NCBI GenBank assembly: GCA_001295905.1
Contig: LJHT01000044.1
Span: 1 to 64,000 of the forward strand
From: a beta proteobacterium AAP51
GTDB taxonomy: Bacteria > Pseudomonadota > Gammaproteobacteria > Burkholderiales > Burkholderiaceae_C
Direction: 5' to 3'
Length of the DNA stretch: 64,000 nt
In this document: in pieces, positions 49,560-59,203 of the stretch
Layout of the letters: each line of letters begins with the position of its first letter
Position numbering within the stretch: position 1 is the first letter of the stretch
The notes under the pieces: generated by a model
What the model was told of the DNA's origin: nothing
The model's input: only the letters and a program-made list of their open reading frames with translations
Database searches by the model: none
Position numbers and translations under genes: made by a program

Positions 49560-50849
49560 TCATGCGGCTTTCGCGCCTTCCTTCTTGAACAGATCGCGGA
49601 ACACCGGGTAGATCTGGCTGGCTTCCACCGCCTTGCGCATCGCGAAGTGGCGGTGCGCTTCCTGCAGCTGGGTGTATTCGTCCCAGAGGTTCTGCTCTTC
49701 CTCGGCCACCTGCACATAGGCGAAGTAACGCACCAGGGGCAGGATCTTCTCGCTGAGGATTTCGCGGCAGCGCCCGCTGTCGTGGTGCCAGTTGTCGCCG
49801 TCGCTGGCCTGCGCGCCGTAGATGTTCCACTGGCTGGGGTCGTAGCGCGCCTTGATGATCTCTTCCATCAGCACCAGCGCGCTGCTGACCACCGTGCCGC
49901 CGGTTTCGCGCGCGTGGAAGAAGTTCTGCTCGTCCACCTCTTGCGCCTGCGTGTGGTGGCGGATGAAGACGAGGTCGATCTTTTCGTAGTGGCGCGTGAG
50001 AAAGAGGTACAGCAGGATGAAGAAGCGCTTGCTCAGCTCTTTGCGCGCTTCGTCCATGCTGCCGCTGACGTCCATCAGGCAGAACATCACCGCCTTGCTG
50101 GTGGGCACCGGCACCTTGATGCGGCTGCGGTAGCGCAGGTCGATGGGGTCGAGGTAGGGAATGCGCTCGATGCGTACACGCAGCACGCGTATCTCTTCGG
50201 CCAGGGTCTTGATGGCAGCTTCGGCCAGCAAGTCGCCGGGCTGCAGCGCGGCCTGCATCTCGGCCAGGCGGGCTTCCATTGCGTGCAGTTCGCGCCGCGG
50301 CCCGTTGCCCAGGGCGATACGCCGACCTAAAGCGCCGCGCATGCTGCGCACGACGTGCAGGTTGTTGGGCGTGCCGTCGCTGGAGAAGCCGGCGCGCTGG
50401 CTTTTCCATTCCGGCATGTCGGCGAGTTGCGTGCGCACCAGGTGCGGCAAGGCCAGGTCTTCGAAGAAGACCTGCATGAACTCTTCCTTGCTCAGCGCGA
50501 AGACGAAGTCGTCTTCACCCTCGCCGCTGTCGCTGGCCTGCCCCTTGCCGGAGCCCCCACCGCCCTGCCCGCCTTTCGGGCGTTCGATGCGGTCACCCTG
50601 CACGAAGTCCTTGTTGCCCGGGTGCACCACCTCGCGCACACCGCCCGGGCCGTGGCCGAAGACGGGTTCGCTCAGGTCCTTTTTCGGGATGTGGATGTCT
50701 TCGCCGCGCTCGACATCGCTGATGCTGCGGCCATCGATGGCGCGCTTGACCGCTTCGCGGATCTGCTCCTTGTGCCGGCGCAGGAAACGCTCGCGGTTGC
50801 CGATGGACTTGTTCTTGCCAGCCAGTCTTCGGTCGATGATCTGCTGCAC
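49560..50849 (-). CDS. yeaH: YeaH/YhbH family (DUF444) VWA-like protein
   Basis: The 429-residue product has a charged N-terminal part (RRHKEQIREAVKRAIDGRSISD), a glycine-rich segment (GGQGGGGSGKGQ) and a von Willebrand A-like domain with the MIDAS motif DVSGSMD (Asp260, Ser262, Ser264). The family accompanies PrkA kinases and SpoVR proteins. It is thought to act with them in a stress signalling module; the biochemical role is unknown. It sits 17 bases after the prkA gene and 10 bases before the SpoVR gene on the same strand, forming one operon. Confidence 0.93.
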   Translation of the reverse strand: MQQIIDRRLAGKNKSIGNRERFLRRHKEQIREAVKRAIDGRSISDVERGEDIHIPKKDLSEPVFGHGPGGVREVVHPGNKDFVQGDRIERPKGGQGGGGSGKGQASDSGEGEDDFVFALSKEEFMQVFFEDLALPHLVRTQLADMPEWKSQRAGFSSDGTPNNLHVVRSMRGALGRRIALGNGPRRELHAMEARLAEMQAALQPGDLLAEAAIKTLAEEIRVLRVRIERIPYLDPIDLRYRSRIKVPVPTSKAVMFCLMDVSGSMDEARKELSKRFFILLYLFLTRHYEKIDLVFIRHHTQAQEVDEQNFFHARETGGTVVSSALVLMEEIIKARYDPSQWNIYGAQASDGDNWHHDSGRCREILSEKILPLVRYFAYVQVAEEEQNLWDEYTQLQEAHRHFAMRKAVEASQIYPVFRDLFKKEGAKAA

Positions 50850-50866
50850 GGCGGCCTTTCGCTAGA

Positions 50867-52789
50867 TCAGCTCGACTTGCGAACTCTGAGATACCACTCG
50901 CACAGCAGCCGCACCTGCTTCTGCGTATAGCCCTTGGCCACCATGCGCGTGACGAAGTCTTCGTGCTTCTTGGCCTCGTCGGCGCTGGCCTTGGCGTTGA
51001 AGCTGATCACCGGCAGCAACTCCTCGGTGTTCGAGAACATCTTCTTCTCGATCACCGTGCGCAGCTTCTCGTAGCTCGTCCAGACCGGGTTCTTGCCCTG
51101 GTGGCTGGCACGTGCGCGCAGCACGAAGTTGACGATCTCGTTGCGGAAGTCCTTAGGGTTGGCAATGCCCGCAGGCTTCTCGATCTTTTCCAGCTCGGCA
51201 TTCAGCGAACCGCGGTCGAAGACCTCGCCGGTGTCGGTGTCGCGGTACTCGTGGTCCTGGATCCAGTAATCGGCGTAGGTGACGTAGCGGTCGAAGATGT
51301 TCTGCCCGTACTCGGAATAACTCTCGAGATACGCGGTCTGGATCTCCTTGCCGATGAACTCGGCATAACGCGGCGCCAGCAGCTCCTTGATGTAGCCGAC
51401 ATACTTGTCTTCCAGCTCTTTCGCGAACTGCTCGCGCTCGATCTGCTGCTCCAGCACGTACATCAGGTGCACGGGGTTGGCCGCCACCTCGGTGCTGTCG
51501 AAGTTGAAGACCTTGCTGATGATCTTGTAGGCGAAGCGCGTGCTGATGCCGTTCATGCCCTCGTCGACACCGGCGTAGTCGCGGTACTCCTGGTAGCTCT
51601 TGGCGCGCGGGTCGGTGTCCTTCAGGTTCTCGCCGTCGTAGACCAGCATCTTGGAATACAGCGACGAGTTCTCAGGCTCCTTCAGGCGCGTGAGGATGGC
51701 GAACTGGCTCATCATCTTCAGCGTGCCTGGCGCGCAGGTGGCCGCGGCCAGCGAGCTGTTCTTCAGCAGCTTCTCGTAGATCTTGATCTCTTCGCTCACG
51801 CGCAGGCAATAAGGCACCTTCACGATGTAGATGCGGTCGAGGAAGGCTTCGTTGTTCTTGTTGTTGCGGAAGGCCTTCCACTCGCTTTCGTTGCTGTGTG
51901 CCAGCACCACGCCGTCGAAGGGAATGGCGCCGAAACCTTCGGTGCCCTTGAAGTTGCCTTCCTGCGTGGCCGTCAGCAGCGGGTGCAGCACCTTGATGGG
52001 CGCCTTGAACATCTCCACGAATTCCAGCAAGCCCTGGTTGGCCAGGCACAGGCCGCCGCTGTAGCTGTAGGCGTCGGGGTCGTCCTGGCTGTAGCTTTCC
52101 AGCTTGCGGATGTCGACCTTGCCCACCAGCGAAGAGATGTCCTGGTTGTTCTCGTCGCCGGGCTCGGTCTTGCTGATGCCCACCTGCTTGAGGATGCTGG
52201 GGTGGCGCTTGACCACCTTGAACTTGCGGATGTCGCCGCCGAACTCTTCCAGCCGCTTGACGGCCCAGGGGCTGAGGATGCGGTTGAGGTAGCGGCGCGG
52301 AATGCCGTATTCGCTTTCGAGAATGGGCCCGTCTTCCACAGCATCGAAGAGCCCGAGCGGGCTTTCGTTCACCGGGCTGCCCTTGATCGCGTAGAAGGGC
52401 ACTTCCTGCATCAGCTGCTTCAGCCGCTCGGCGATGCTGCTCTTGCCACCGCCCACCGGGCCCAGCAGATAGAGGATCTGCTTCTTCTCTTCCAGCCCCT
52501 GCGCGGCGTGGCGGAAGTAGCTCACCACCTGCTCGATGGCGTCTTCCATGCCGTAGAACTCGGCGAAGGCCGGGTAGACCTTGATGACCTTGTTCGCGAA
52601 CAGCCGCGAGAGGCGCGGGTCGTTGCGCGTGTCCACCGTGGTGGGCTCGCCGATGGCCCTGAGCATGCGCTCGGCGGCGGTGGCGTAGGCCAGGGGGTTG
52701 CGCTTGCACTCGGCGAGGTAGTCCTCGAGCGAGAGCTCTTCTTCACGCGTGCGCTCGTAGCGAGCGGCAAAGTGGCTGATCACGTCCAT
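50867..52789 (-). CDS. yeaG: PrkA family serine protein kinase (YeaG-like)
   Basis: The 640-residue product has the PrkA AAA domain with Walker A GPVGGGKSS (110-118) and a C-terminal kinase-like domain. E. coli YeaG is a Hanks-unrelated serine kinase involved in nitrogen-starvation survival, while other members show protease activity. The GGAGG sequence about 5 bases before the ATG at 52789 sets the start (MDVISHF). It is the first gene of the prkA-yeaH-spoVR operon. In E. coli yeaGH depends on sigma-54 and NtrC. Here I found no well-spaced -24/-12 element upstream. Confidence 0.94.
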   Translation of the reverse strand: MDVISHFAARYERTREEELSLEDYLAECKRNPLAYATAAERMLRAIGEPTTVDTRNDPRLSRLFANKVIKVYPAFAEFYGMEDAIEQVVSYFRHAAQGLEEKKQILYLLGPVGGGKSSIAERLKQLMQEVPFYAIKGSPVNESPLGLFDAVEDGPILESEYGIPRRYLNRILSPWAVKRLEEFGGDIRKFKVVKRHPSILKQVGISKTEPGDENNQDISSLVGKVDIRKLESYSQDDPDAYSYSGGLCLANQGLLEFVEMFKAPIKVLHPLLTATQEGNFKGTEGFGAIPFDGVVLAHSNESEWKAFRNNKNNEAFLDRIYIVKVPYCLRVSEEIKIYEKLLKNSSLAAATCAPGTLKMMSQFAILTRLKEPENSSLYSKMLVYDGENLKDTDPRAKSYQEYRDYAGVDEGMNGISTRFAYKIISKVFNFDSTEVAANPVHLMYVLEQQIEREQFAKELEDKYVGYIKELLAPRYAEFIGKEIQTAYLESYSEYGQNIFDRYVTYADYWIQDHEYRDTDTGEVFDRGSLNAELEKIEKPAGIANPKDFRNEIVNFVLRARASHQGKNPVWTSYEKLRTVIEKKMFSNTEELLPVISFNAKASADEAKKHEDFVTRMVAKGYTQKQVRLLCEWYLRVRKSS

Positions 52790-53254
52790 GCGGCCTCCGG
52801 TGTTCGCAGGCGTAGCCGAGGTGGACCCATATCCACCCCCAACCGCACCCGGGAAGTTCTGATGAAGTCCCGGCTGCACAGGCCCGGGCGCCATCAGAGC
52901 TTTCCTTTCACCGGCGCCTGGGGCACCGTGCAGCTTGCGTGTCAGCTTCGAACATTCTGCGCCCGGCTTGTGCGCGAAGAACAGCCTGTTTCCGATGCCA
53001 ATTCACGCCAGCCGGTTTTTGCTGCCACCGCGCCACCCTTCGCAAGACGCATGCCCTGCCGCCCCCTCAGGTGCGGTTGGCCCACATGGTGGGACGTTGC
53101 ATCAACGCCGTGGCGCTGCCCACCGCTGACACGCACCGTCATGGAGCTTGCGTGCCCGCTGAAGGTTCCGCCGGGTGCGATGATGCGCCCGCCGGGCCCC
53201 GATGCGCGGTGTGCGTGCCCTTGCCCCTAGCCATCGCCCCCGGCCCCGCTGCTG
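52790..53254. other. 465-base intergenic region, no gene recognised
   Basis: This gap separates the divergent prkA operon and the MFS gene. It contains a 6-bp stem GGTGGA/TCCACC (52820-52837) and an imperfect CCGGGA ... TCCCGG hairpin near 52849-52875. Short ORFs exist on both strands, but none has a ribosome binding site or recognisable motif. Promoters for both flanking transcripts are expected here. Confidence 0.6.
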
Positions 53255-54430
53255 ATGAACCGCAATCTCTGGCTGCTGACGGTCTGTCAGGCGCTCTTCC
53301 TGGTCAACAACGTCACCTTCATCGCCATCAACGGCCTGGTGGGCCTGGCGCTGGCCCCGGTGGGCTGGATGGCCACGCTGCCGGTCACGGGCTACGTGGT
53401 CGGCGCGGCGCTGTCGGCCATGCCGGTGTCGCGGCTGCAGGCCCGTGTGGGGCGGCGGCGCTCCTTCCAGGTGGGGCTGTTGGTGGCCATCGTCTCTTGC
53501 GCGGCCTGCGCCTTGGCGGTGTCTTTGCAGAACTTCTGGCTGCTGGTGCTGGCCACCGTGGTGGCCGGCTTCTACAGCGCCAACGGCGCGCTGTACCGCT
53601 TTGCAGGGGCCGAACTGGTGGCGCCGGCCTACCGCGAACGCGCGCTGTCGATGGTGCTGGCCGGCGGCATTGCCGGTGCCTTCATCGGGCCCAACCTGGC
53701 CAGCGCCACGCGCGAGTGGCTGCCGCTGCCCTTCGCCGGCGCCTACCTCGCGCTGGTGGGCGTCGCGGCGCTGGCGCTGGTGGTGCTGGGCTTCATTCAG
53801 TTTCCCGCGCATGTGCCGCCCGTGCCGGGCGCGGCGGCCGGGCGGCCGACGGCCGAATTGCTGCGCCAGCCGGTGTTTGCGGTGGCCGTCATTGGCGCGG
53901 CGCTGGGCTATGGCGTCATGAACCTGCTGATGGCGGCCACGCCCATCGCCATGCAGCAATGCCAGCACCCCTTCAGCAGCGCGGCGTTGGTGCTGGAGTG
54001 GCATGTGCTGGGCATGTTCGTGCCCAGCTTCTTCACCGGCCACCTCATCAAGCGTTTCGGCGCGCTGCCCATCATGTTCGTGGGCGGCGTGCTCAACCTG
54101 GTGTGCGTGGCGGTGGCGCTTTCGGGCGTGGACGTGATGCAGTTCCTGGTGGCGCTGTTCGCCCTGGGCGTGGGCTGGAACTTCCTGTACACCGGGGGCA
54201 GCACCCTGCTCACGCAGGCCTACCGGCCGGAAGAAAAGAACCGCGCCCAGGGCGTGATGGACACGGCGGTGTTCTGGACCATGGCGCTGAGTTCCTTCGC
54301 CTCGGGCGCGCTCATCACCACCCAGGGCTGGACCTGGCTGAACCTGGGCTCCTTGCTGCCCATCGCGGCGGTGATGGCGGCCGTGGTGTGGCTGATGTGG
54401 GGCCAGCGCGCGTTGCAGCGCAGCGGTTGA
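53255..54430 (+). CDS. major facilitator superfamily transporter
   Basis: The 391-residue product has 12 predicted membrane segments. The cytoplasmic loop between helices 2 and 3 (SRLQARVGRRRSFQVG) resembles the MFS signature. A comparable loop (GHLIKRFGALPIMFVGG) lies in the second half. The substrate is unknown; the sequence resembles drug or metabolite exporters rather than sugar carriers. It converges with parB, with 9 bases between the stops. Confidence 0.88.
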   Translation: MNRNLWLLTVCQALFLVNNVTFIAINGLVGLALAPVGWMATLPVTGYVVGAALSAMPVSRLQARVGRRRSFQVGLLVAIVSCAACALAVSLQNFWLLVLATVVAGFYSANGALYRFAGAELVAPAYRERALSMVLAGGIAGAFIGPNLASATREWLPLPFAGAYLALVGVAALALVVLGFIQFPAHVPPVPGAAAGRPTAELLRQPVFAVAVIGAALGYGVMNLLMAATPIAMQQCQHPFSSAALVLEWHVLGMFVPSFFTGHLIKRFGALPIMFVGGVLNLVCVAVALSGVDVMQFLVALFALGVGWNFLYTGGSTLLTQAYRPEEKNRAQGVMDTAVFWTMALSSFASGALITTQGWTWLNLGSLLPIAAVMAAVVWLMWGQRALQRSG

Positions 54431-54439
54431 ACCGGCGCT

Positions 54440-55351
54440 TCAGGCTTCGCCCTGAGCCTCGCCCGCGCCCAGCTTCTCCAGCAGGCCGTTCAGCTCTTCC
54501 AGCGAGCCGAAGCCGATGGCGATTTCACCCTGCTCTCCGCGCGACGTGCGCTTGAGCACGCGGATGTCGACGCTGGCGGTCAGCCGGTCGGCCAGGCGTT
54601 CTTCCAGGCGCTGCAGGTCGCGCGGTTTGCCGGGCTTGCTGCGGCCGCCTGTGCCGGTGCCAGCGCGGCCGGGCAGCTGCCGCGTCACCAGCCGTTCGGC
54701 TTCGCGCACGCTGAGCTTCCTGGCGCTGATCTCGTGCGCGGCCATCACCTGCTCGGCCGCGGGCAGCGCCAGCAGTGCCCGGGCGTGGCCCATGTCCAGG
54801 TCGCCGGCCAGCAGCATCTGCTGCACCGGTTCGGCCAGCTGCAGCAGGCGCAGCAGGTTGCTGGCGGCGCTGCGTGAACGGCCCACGGCCTGCGCCGCCT
54901 GCTCGTGCGTGAGCTGGAACTCGTTCACCAGGCGCTGCAGGCCCTGGGCTTCTTCCAGCGGGTTGAGGTCTTCGCGCTGGATGTTCTCGATGAGCGCCAT
55001 CACTGCGGCGGCTTCGTCGGGCACGGCCTTCACCAGCACCGGCACCTCGGCCAGGCCGGCCAGCTTCGCAGCGCGGTAGCGGCGTTCGCCGGCGATGATC
55101 TCGAACTGCCCCGCCTCGGCCAAAGGCCGCACCAGGATGGGCTGCATCACGCCCTGGCTCTTGATGCTTTCGGCCAGCTCGTAGAGCGAGCCTTCGTCCA
55201 TGCGCGTGCGCGGCTGGTACTTGCCGGCACGCAGGCGCGCCAGCGGCAGGCTGTTGGGCAGCGCGGCCGCATCGGCCGGCACCTCGGCCACCTTGGGGCC
55301 GAGCAGGGCCTCCAGGCCCATGCCCAGGCCTTTCTGTTTTTTCGTCACCAT
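54440..55351 (-). CDS. parB: chromosome partitioning protein ParB
   Basis: ParB binds centromeric parS sites, spreads along DNA as a CTP-dependent clamp and works with ParA in origin segregation. The 303-residue product has the N-terminal LRAGKYQPRTRMDEGSLYELAESI segment, the CTP-binding GERRYRAAKLAG, the helix-turn-helix region (LTHEQAAQAVGRSRSAASNLLRLLQL) and a C-terminal dimerisation domain. The start MVTKKQKGLGMGLEALLG is conserved for chromosomal ParB. Two parS sites lie at 59998-60013 and 60947-60962. parA is about 3 kb away, separated by argC and three other genes. Confidence 0.96.
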   Translation of the reverse strand: MVTKKQKGLGMGLEALLGPKVAEVPADAAALPNSLPLARLRAGKYQPRTRMDEGSLYELAESIKSQGVMQPILVRPLAEAGQFEIIAGERRYRAAKLAGLAEVPVLVKAVPDEAAAVMALIENIQREDLNPLEEAQGLQRLVNEFQLTHEQAAQAVGRSRSAASNLLRLLQLAEPVQQMLLAGDLDMGHARALLALPAAEQVMAAHEISARKLSVREAERLVTRQLPGRAGTGTGGRSKPGKPRDLQRLEERLADRLTASVDIRVLKRTSRGEQGEIAIGFGSLEELNGLLEKLGAGEAQGEA

Positions 55352-55361
55352 GGGTGGATTG

Positions 55362-55955
55362 TCATGCAGGGTCTTCCGGCAGCGGCCGGGAGGCAGGCGG
55401 CGTGGGTGCGGCAGACCCTGCTGCACTTGCGGCACGCGAGGGCCGCGCGGCCTCGTGGCGGCGCTGCGCCGGATAGAGCACGTCGCGTTCGAGGTAGCGG
55501 CGCAGCCGCTGCACGCGCGGTTCATCGCGGCCGGGCATGGTGGCCAGGTGCTGGATGGCGACATCCACGCGCAGCATCAGCAGGCCGCGCTCGTTGCGTC
55601 GCCAGGCCCCGGCGTGCCGGGCGGCCTGGGCTTCTTCGGGTTCACGCTGGCCCAGCACCTTCTGCAGCCCGGCGCCGCCCACCCAGACGTGGCGGCCGTC
55701 GTCTTCCACCTGCAGGCGCACGCCCGCGAAGGCGTGGTGGTGGCCTTCTTCGGCGCGGCCCAGGCGTTCACGCACGGCAGCGTGGGCATCGCCGGCGCGC
55801 TGGGTCAGCCACCAAAGGCCGCCTACCGCAGCCACGCACAAGGCCACGACCACCAGCACCGTGAGGCCCAGGCCCGAACCGAGCACGCTGCTCCAGCCCA
55901 GCACGGTGGCGATGAGCAAGCCCACCAGGATGGCGCGGCCCAGCCGGCTGTTCAT
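55362..55955 (-). CDS. two-helix membrane protein of unknown function
   Basis: The 197-residue product has two adjacent hydrophobic segments (about residues 8-30 and 31-50), then a cytoplasmic or periplasmic domain rich in Arg and Glu ([28 protein letters not shown]). It ends in an Ala/Pro-rich tail. Its start overlaps the alpha/beta hydrolase stop by 4 bases, and it is followed by parB. I do not recognise the family. The position between the hydrolase and parB is a recurrent one in my recollection of Burkholderiales, but I cannot verify this here. Confidence 0.7.
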   Translation of the reverse strand: MNSRLGRAILVGLLIATVLGWSSVLGSGLGLTVLVVVALCVAAVGGLWWLTQRAGDAHAAVRERLGRAEEGHHHAFAGVRLQVEDDGRHVWVGGAGLQKVLGQREPEEAQAARHAGAWRRNERGLLMLRVDVAIQHLATMPGRDEPRVQRLRRYLERDVLYPAQRRHEAARPSRAASAAGSAAPTPPASRPLPEDPA

Positions 55956-56509
55956 CGCGTGGCTTCGTCCAGGGCCCGCAGCCAGGCCACGCCGGCGGGC
56001 CAGTCGCCCAGGCCCGAATCGCCATTCAGGTGCCCGACCGCGCCCAGACTGTGGGCGGCGGCACCCCAGTCGGCCGCCAGGCCGCGGCTGCATGCGGGGC
56101 TGGCATAGGGGTCGTCTTCGCTGTACAGCACGGTGGCGGCAAAGGGCAGCCGCTGGCGGCGCATGGGGCGCCAGTTGTGAAGTTGCGGGGGCATGTCGGC
56201 TCGTTCGGTGTCGGGCGGGGCCACCAGCAGCGCACCGCGCACGCGGGCCGTGTGCTGGCTGTGCGCGGCCCAGGCGGCCACCAGCTGGCAGCCCAGGCTG
56301 TGCGCCACCAGCAGCGCGGGGCGGGCGTCGGGTTCTTGCAGCAGCACTTCTTCCAGGTGGGCCATCCAGTCGCCGCGGCGGGGCCAGTGCCAGTCGGCCT
56401 GCTGCACACGCTGGAAGCCGTGCAGCGCCTCCCAGCGGCTTTGCCAGTGCGCGGCGTCGGAATCCAGCCAGCCCGGCAGCAGCAGCACGCGCGGCGCGGC
56501 GTCATTCAT
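55952..56509 (-). CDS. RBBP9/YdeN-type serine hydrolase
   Basis: The 185-residue product is a small alpha/beta hydrolase of the RBBP9/YdeN group. It has [20 protein letters not shown] at the start, nucleophile Ser71 in AHSLGC, an acidic candidate near residues 132-133 (YSEDDPYAS) and His160 (GHLNGDSG). Substrates of this family are unknown. The start codon is set by conservation at [10 protein letters not shown]. It overlaps the downstream membrane protein gene by 4 bases and is divergent from argC, 50 bases away. Confidence 0.9.
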   Translation of the reverse strand: MNDAAPRVLLLPGWLDSDAAHWQSRWEALHGFQRVQQADWHWPRRGDWMAHLEEVLLQEPDARPALLVAHSLGCQLVAAWAAHSQHTARVRGALLVAPPDTERADMPPQLHNWRPMRRQRLPFAATVLYSEDDPYASPACSRGLAADWGAAAHSLGAVGHLNGDSGLGDWPAGVAWLRALDEATR

Positions 56510-56559
56510 GGCCTGTATCCTCGGCAGATCACCGCCCCATTGTGTGCGAGAGGTTCTGC

Positions 56560-57498
56560 ATGAGCACCAAAGTCTTCGTCGACGGCCAGGAAGGCACCAC
56601 CGGCCTGCGCATCCACGAGTACCTGGCCGCCCGGCCCGACATCGAGGTGCTGCGCATCGCCGCCGACAAGCGCAAGGACGCCGCCGAACGCGCCCGCCTG
56701 CTGAACGCTGCCGACGTGGCTTTCCTGTGCCTGCCCGATGCCGCTTCGCGCGAGGCAGCGGCCATGGTGGACAACCCGCGCACATGCCTCATCGACGCCA
56801 GCACCGCCCACCGCACCGTGCCGGGCTGGGCCTACGGCTTGCCCGAACTGGCGCCGGGCCAGCGCGACGCCATCCGCCAGAGCAAGCGCATCGCCAACCC
56901 GGGCTGCCACGCCAGCGCCTTCATCCTGCTGCTGCGGCCGCTGGTGGATGCCGGGCTGGTGCCGGCCAGCACCGCGGTGTCGGCCACCTCCATCACCGGC
57001 TACTCGGGCGGCGGAAAGAAGATGATCGAGCAATATCAAGCGCTGCCGACGGAGCCGGCGCTTACATCACCCCGCCCCTACGGCCTGACGCTGGCGCACA
57101 AGCACCTGCCCGAGATGGCGGCGCACACGGGCCTAGCGCAGCCGCCCATCTTCCAGCCCGTGGTCGCCAACTTCTACAAGGGCCTGGCCGTGAGCGTGCC
57201 GCTGTCGCTGGCCGCGCTGGGCACCAAGGCCGAGGCCTTGCAGCAGGCCTACGAGCGCCATTACGCCGGCGAGCGTTTCATCCGCGTGATGCCGCTGCGC
57301 GACGCGGCCACGCTGGAAGGCGGCTTCTTCGACGTGCAGGCCTGCAACGACACCAACCGGGTGGACCTGTTCGTCTTCGCCAGCGACACCCAGGCCGTGG
57401 TGATGGCGCGGCTGGACAACCTGGGCAAGGGCGCCAGCGGCGCGGCCGTGCAGGCCATGAACGTGCACCTGGGGGTGGACGAAGCGCTGGGGCTTTGA
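56560..57498 (+). CDS. argC: N-acetyl-gamma-glutamyl-phosphate reductase ArgC (type 2)
   Basis: ArgC reduces N-acetylglutamyl phosphate to the semialdehyde with NADPH, the third step of arginine synthesis. The 312-residue product is the short type 2 form. It has the N-terminal [19 protein letters not shown], catalytic Cys116 in NPGCHASAF, and [18 protein letters not shown] 56560 (MSTKVF) is the conserved start. It lies on the plus strand inside the otherwise minus-strand parA-parB region, which suggests insertion or rearrangement. No other arg gene is in the window. Confidence 0.96.
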   Translation: MSTKVFVDGQEGTTGLRIHEYLAARPDIEVLRIAADKRKDAAERARLLNAADVAFLCLPDAASREAAAMVDNPRTCLIDASTAHRTVPGWAYGLPELAPGQRDAIRQSKRIANPGCHASAFILLLRPLVDAGLVPASTAVSATSITGYSGGGKKMIEQYQALPTEPALTSPRPYGLTLAHKHLPEMAAHTGLAQPPIFQPVVANFYKGLAVSVPLSLAALGTKAEALQQAYERHYAGERFIRVMPLRDAATLEGGFFDVQACNDTNRVDLFVFASDTQAVVMARLDNLGKGASGAAVQAMNVHLGVDEALGL

Positions 57499-57543
57499 GG
57501 GGCCGGGCAGGCCCGGCAGGCCGCATGCGCGAGCGCCGTGCCC

Positions 57544-58317
57544 CTACGCCGGGCGCTCCAGATAGTGGTAGCCGTAGCCTTCGATGAAGCCCAGGCGGCG
57601 GTACACCGCCAGGGCGGGCCCGTTGGCAGCATCCACCTGCAGATAGGCCCTATCGCCGCCCAGCGAGGCGCCCAGCGCTAGCAGGTGCTCACACAGCATC
57701 CGCGCCAGGCCCCGGTTGCGCGCTTCGGGGTGGGTATACACGTCGTACAGGCCGGCCCAGGGGGGCTCCACGGCCACCTGGCCACAAGCCAGCACGCTGC
57801 CATCTGCCACACGGCGCAGCGCCAGGCCGCGGAAGGGGACGGGCGAGTGCTGCAGGCGCAAGGCCAGGCCTTGCCGGTGGGCCGGCGGTGAGCCCCGCAA
57901 GGCGCCAACGGCTTCGGCGAATTCAGCCCCGTCCAAGGGCTGCAGCGCGAGACCCGCAGGCGCTGGCGGCGGCGGCAGCAGCGCCGCTTCCGGCCGCACC
58001 AGCACCCAGGTCGGGTCGACGGGCGCAAAGCCGCAAGCCTGCAGGGCCGCATCCAGCTCGGGCGGCTGGGTGAAGGGGGTGATGCGGAAGATCAAGGGCA
58101 CGCCCTGGCGGGCGCAGAGGGCTTCTGCAGTGGCCAGGCGCTCGGGCAGGCTCATCAGGCCCGGCAGCAGGGCGTGCACGCAGCGCGCTCGCCGCGCCTT
58201 GCCGGGCCAGGCGCGCACCAGCCAGCCATCCACCCACCACTGGGTGGGCGGGGCGGCGGCGTTGAGGCTGGCGTCTTCGACGCGCGAAAGCAGCACCCGG
58301 GGCAGCTGCGGGTTCAT
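57544..58317 (-). CDS. GNAT family N-acetyltransferase
   Basis: The 257-residue product has a C-terminal GNAT domain with the acetyl-CoA loop THPEARNRGLARMLCEHLL and the motif B-like end VDAANGPALAVYRRLGF. The N-terminal half (about 1-125) is a second, degenerate GNAT-like fold. The acceptor is unknown. It follows parA by 4 bases on the same strand and is convergent with argC. It starts with MNPQLPRVLL. Confidence 0.85.
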   Translation of the reverse strand: MNPQLPRVLLSRVEDASLNAAAPPTQWWVDGWLVRAWPGKARRARCVHALLPGLMSLPERLATAEALCARQGVPLIFRITPFTQPPELDAALQACGFAPVDPTWVLVRPEAALLPPPPAPAGLALQPLDGAEFAEAVGALRGSPPAHRQGLALRLQHSPVPFRGLALRRVADGSVLACGQVAVEPPWAGLYDVYTHPEARNRGLARMLCEHLLALGASLGGDRAYLQVDAANGPALAVYRRLGFIEGYGYHYLERPA

Positions 58318-58321
58318 GCCT

Positions 58322-59203
58322 TCAGCTGCTGGCAGCGGCCTGGCCGGCGTTCGCACGGTCGCTGGCTGCGCCCATGGCGGGCTGGGCCAGCCGCGCCACC
58401 ATTTCCTTGGCGAACTCGACAAACGCCTGCGCGCCCTTGCTGGCGGGGTCGAAGGTGACGCCGGGCTGGCCGTAGCTGGGCGCTTCGGCCAGGCGCACGT
58501 TGCGCGGGATGACGCTGTTGAACACCTTGTCGCCAAAGTGGGCCTTGAGTTGGTCACTCACCTGCTGCTGCAGGGTGATGCGGGGGTCGAACATCACGCG
58601 CAGCAGGCCGATGATCTGCAGCTCGGGGTTGAGGTTGGCGTGCACCTGCTTGATGGTGTTCACCAGGTCCGACAGCCCTTCCAGCGCGAAGTACTCGCAC
58701 TGCATCGGCACCACCACGCCATGGGCCGCGCACAGGCCGTTCAGCGTGAGCAGGCTCAAGGAAGGCGGGCAGTCGATGAGTACGAAGTCGTGGTCGGCGG
58801 CCACGGCGGCGATGGCGGCTTTCAGGCGCTTTTCGCGGCGCTCTAGCGGCACCAGCTCCACTTCGGCGCCGGCGAGGTCGCGGTTCGCGCCCAGCACCTG
58901 GTAGCCACCCTTGGGGCTGGGCTGGCGGGCTTCGGCGATGCCAGCCTGTTCCAGCAGCACGTCGTAGACGCTGAGCGCCAGGGCACGCTTGTCGATGCCC
59001 GAGCCCATGGTGGCGTTGCCTTGGGGGTCGAGGTCAACCACCAGGACCCGCTGGCCGATCTGCGCCAGACCGGCAGCCAGGTTCACCGTGGTGGTGGTCT
59101 TGCCGACGCCACCTTTCTGGTTGGCCACGCAGAAGATGCGGGGGCCGCCGGCCTGGAGGGCGGCAGGCGCTGCGGGCGTCGGGGACGAAGCGGCGGTGCT
59201 CAT
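58322..59203 (-). CDS. parA: chromosome partitioning ATPase ParA
   Basis: ParA is the Walker-type ATPase that moves ParB-parS complexes for origin segregation. The 293-residue product has the deviant Walker A KGGVGKTT (30-37) with the signature lysine, the LVVDLDPQGNATMG segment and LIDCPPSLSLLTLNG. The short N-terminal extension before residue 20 is Ala/Pro-rich. The ATG at 59203 overlaps the lysE stop codon (4 bases), so it is in one transcript with lysE, rsmG and mnmG. parB is about 3 kb downstream with argC between. Confidence 0.96.
   Translation of the reverse strand: MSTAASSPTPAAPAALQAGGPRIFCVANQKGGVGKTTTTVNLAAGLAQIGQRVLVVDLDPQGNATMGSGIDKRALALSVYDVLLEQAGIAEARQPSPKGGYQVLGANRDLAGAEVELVPLERREKRLKAAIAAVAADHDFVLIDCPPSLSLLTLNGLCAAHGVVVPMQCEYFALEGLSDLVNTIKQVHANLNPELQIIGLLRVMFDPRITLQQQVSDQLKAHFGDKVFNSVIPRNVRLAEAPSYGQPGVTFDPASKGAQAFVEFAKEMVARLAQPAMGAASDRANAGQAAASS

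Noticed and set aside
52925-52950. Sigma-54 promoter in the prkA-MFS gap (GGCACC ... TTGC)
   Set aside because: The GG and GC elements are three bases too far apart for the fixed -24/-12 spacing, and it points toward the MFS gene.
52935-53129. Short plus-strand ORF in the prkA-MFS gap
   Set aside because: No ribosome binding site, no recognisable motif, and competing ORFs in other frames.
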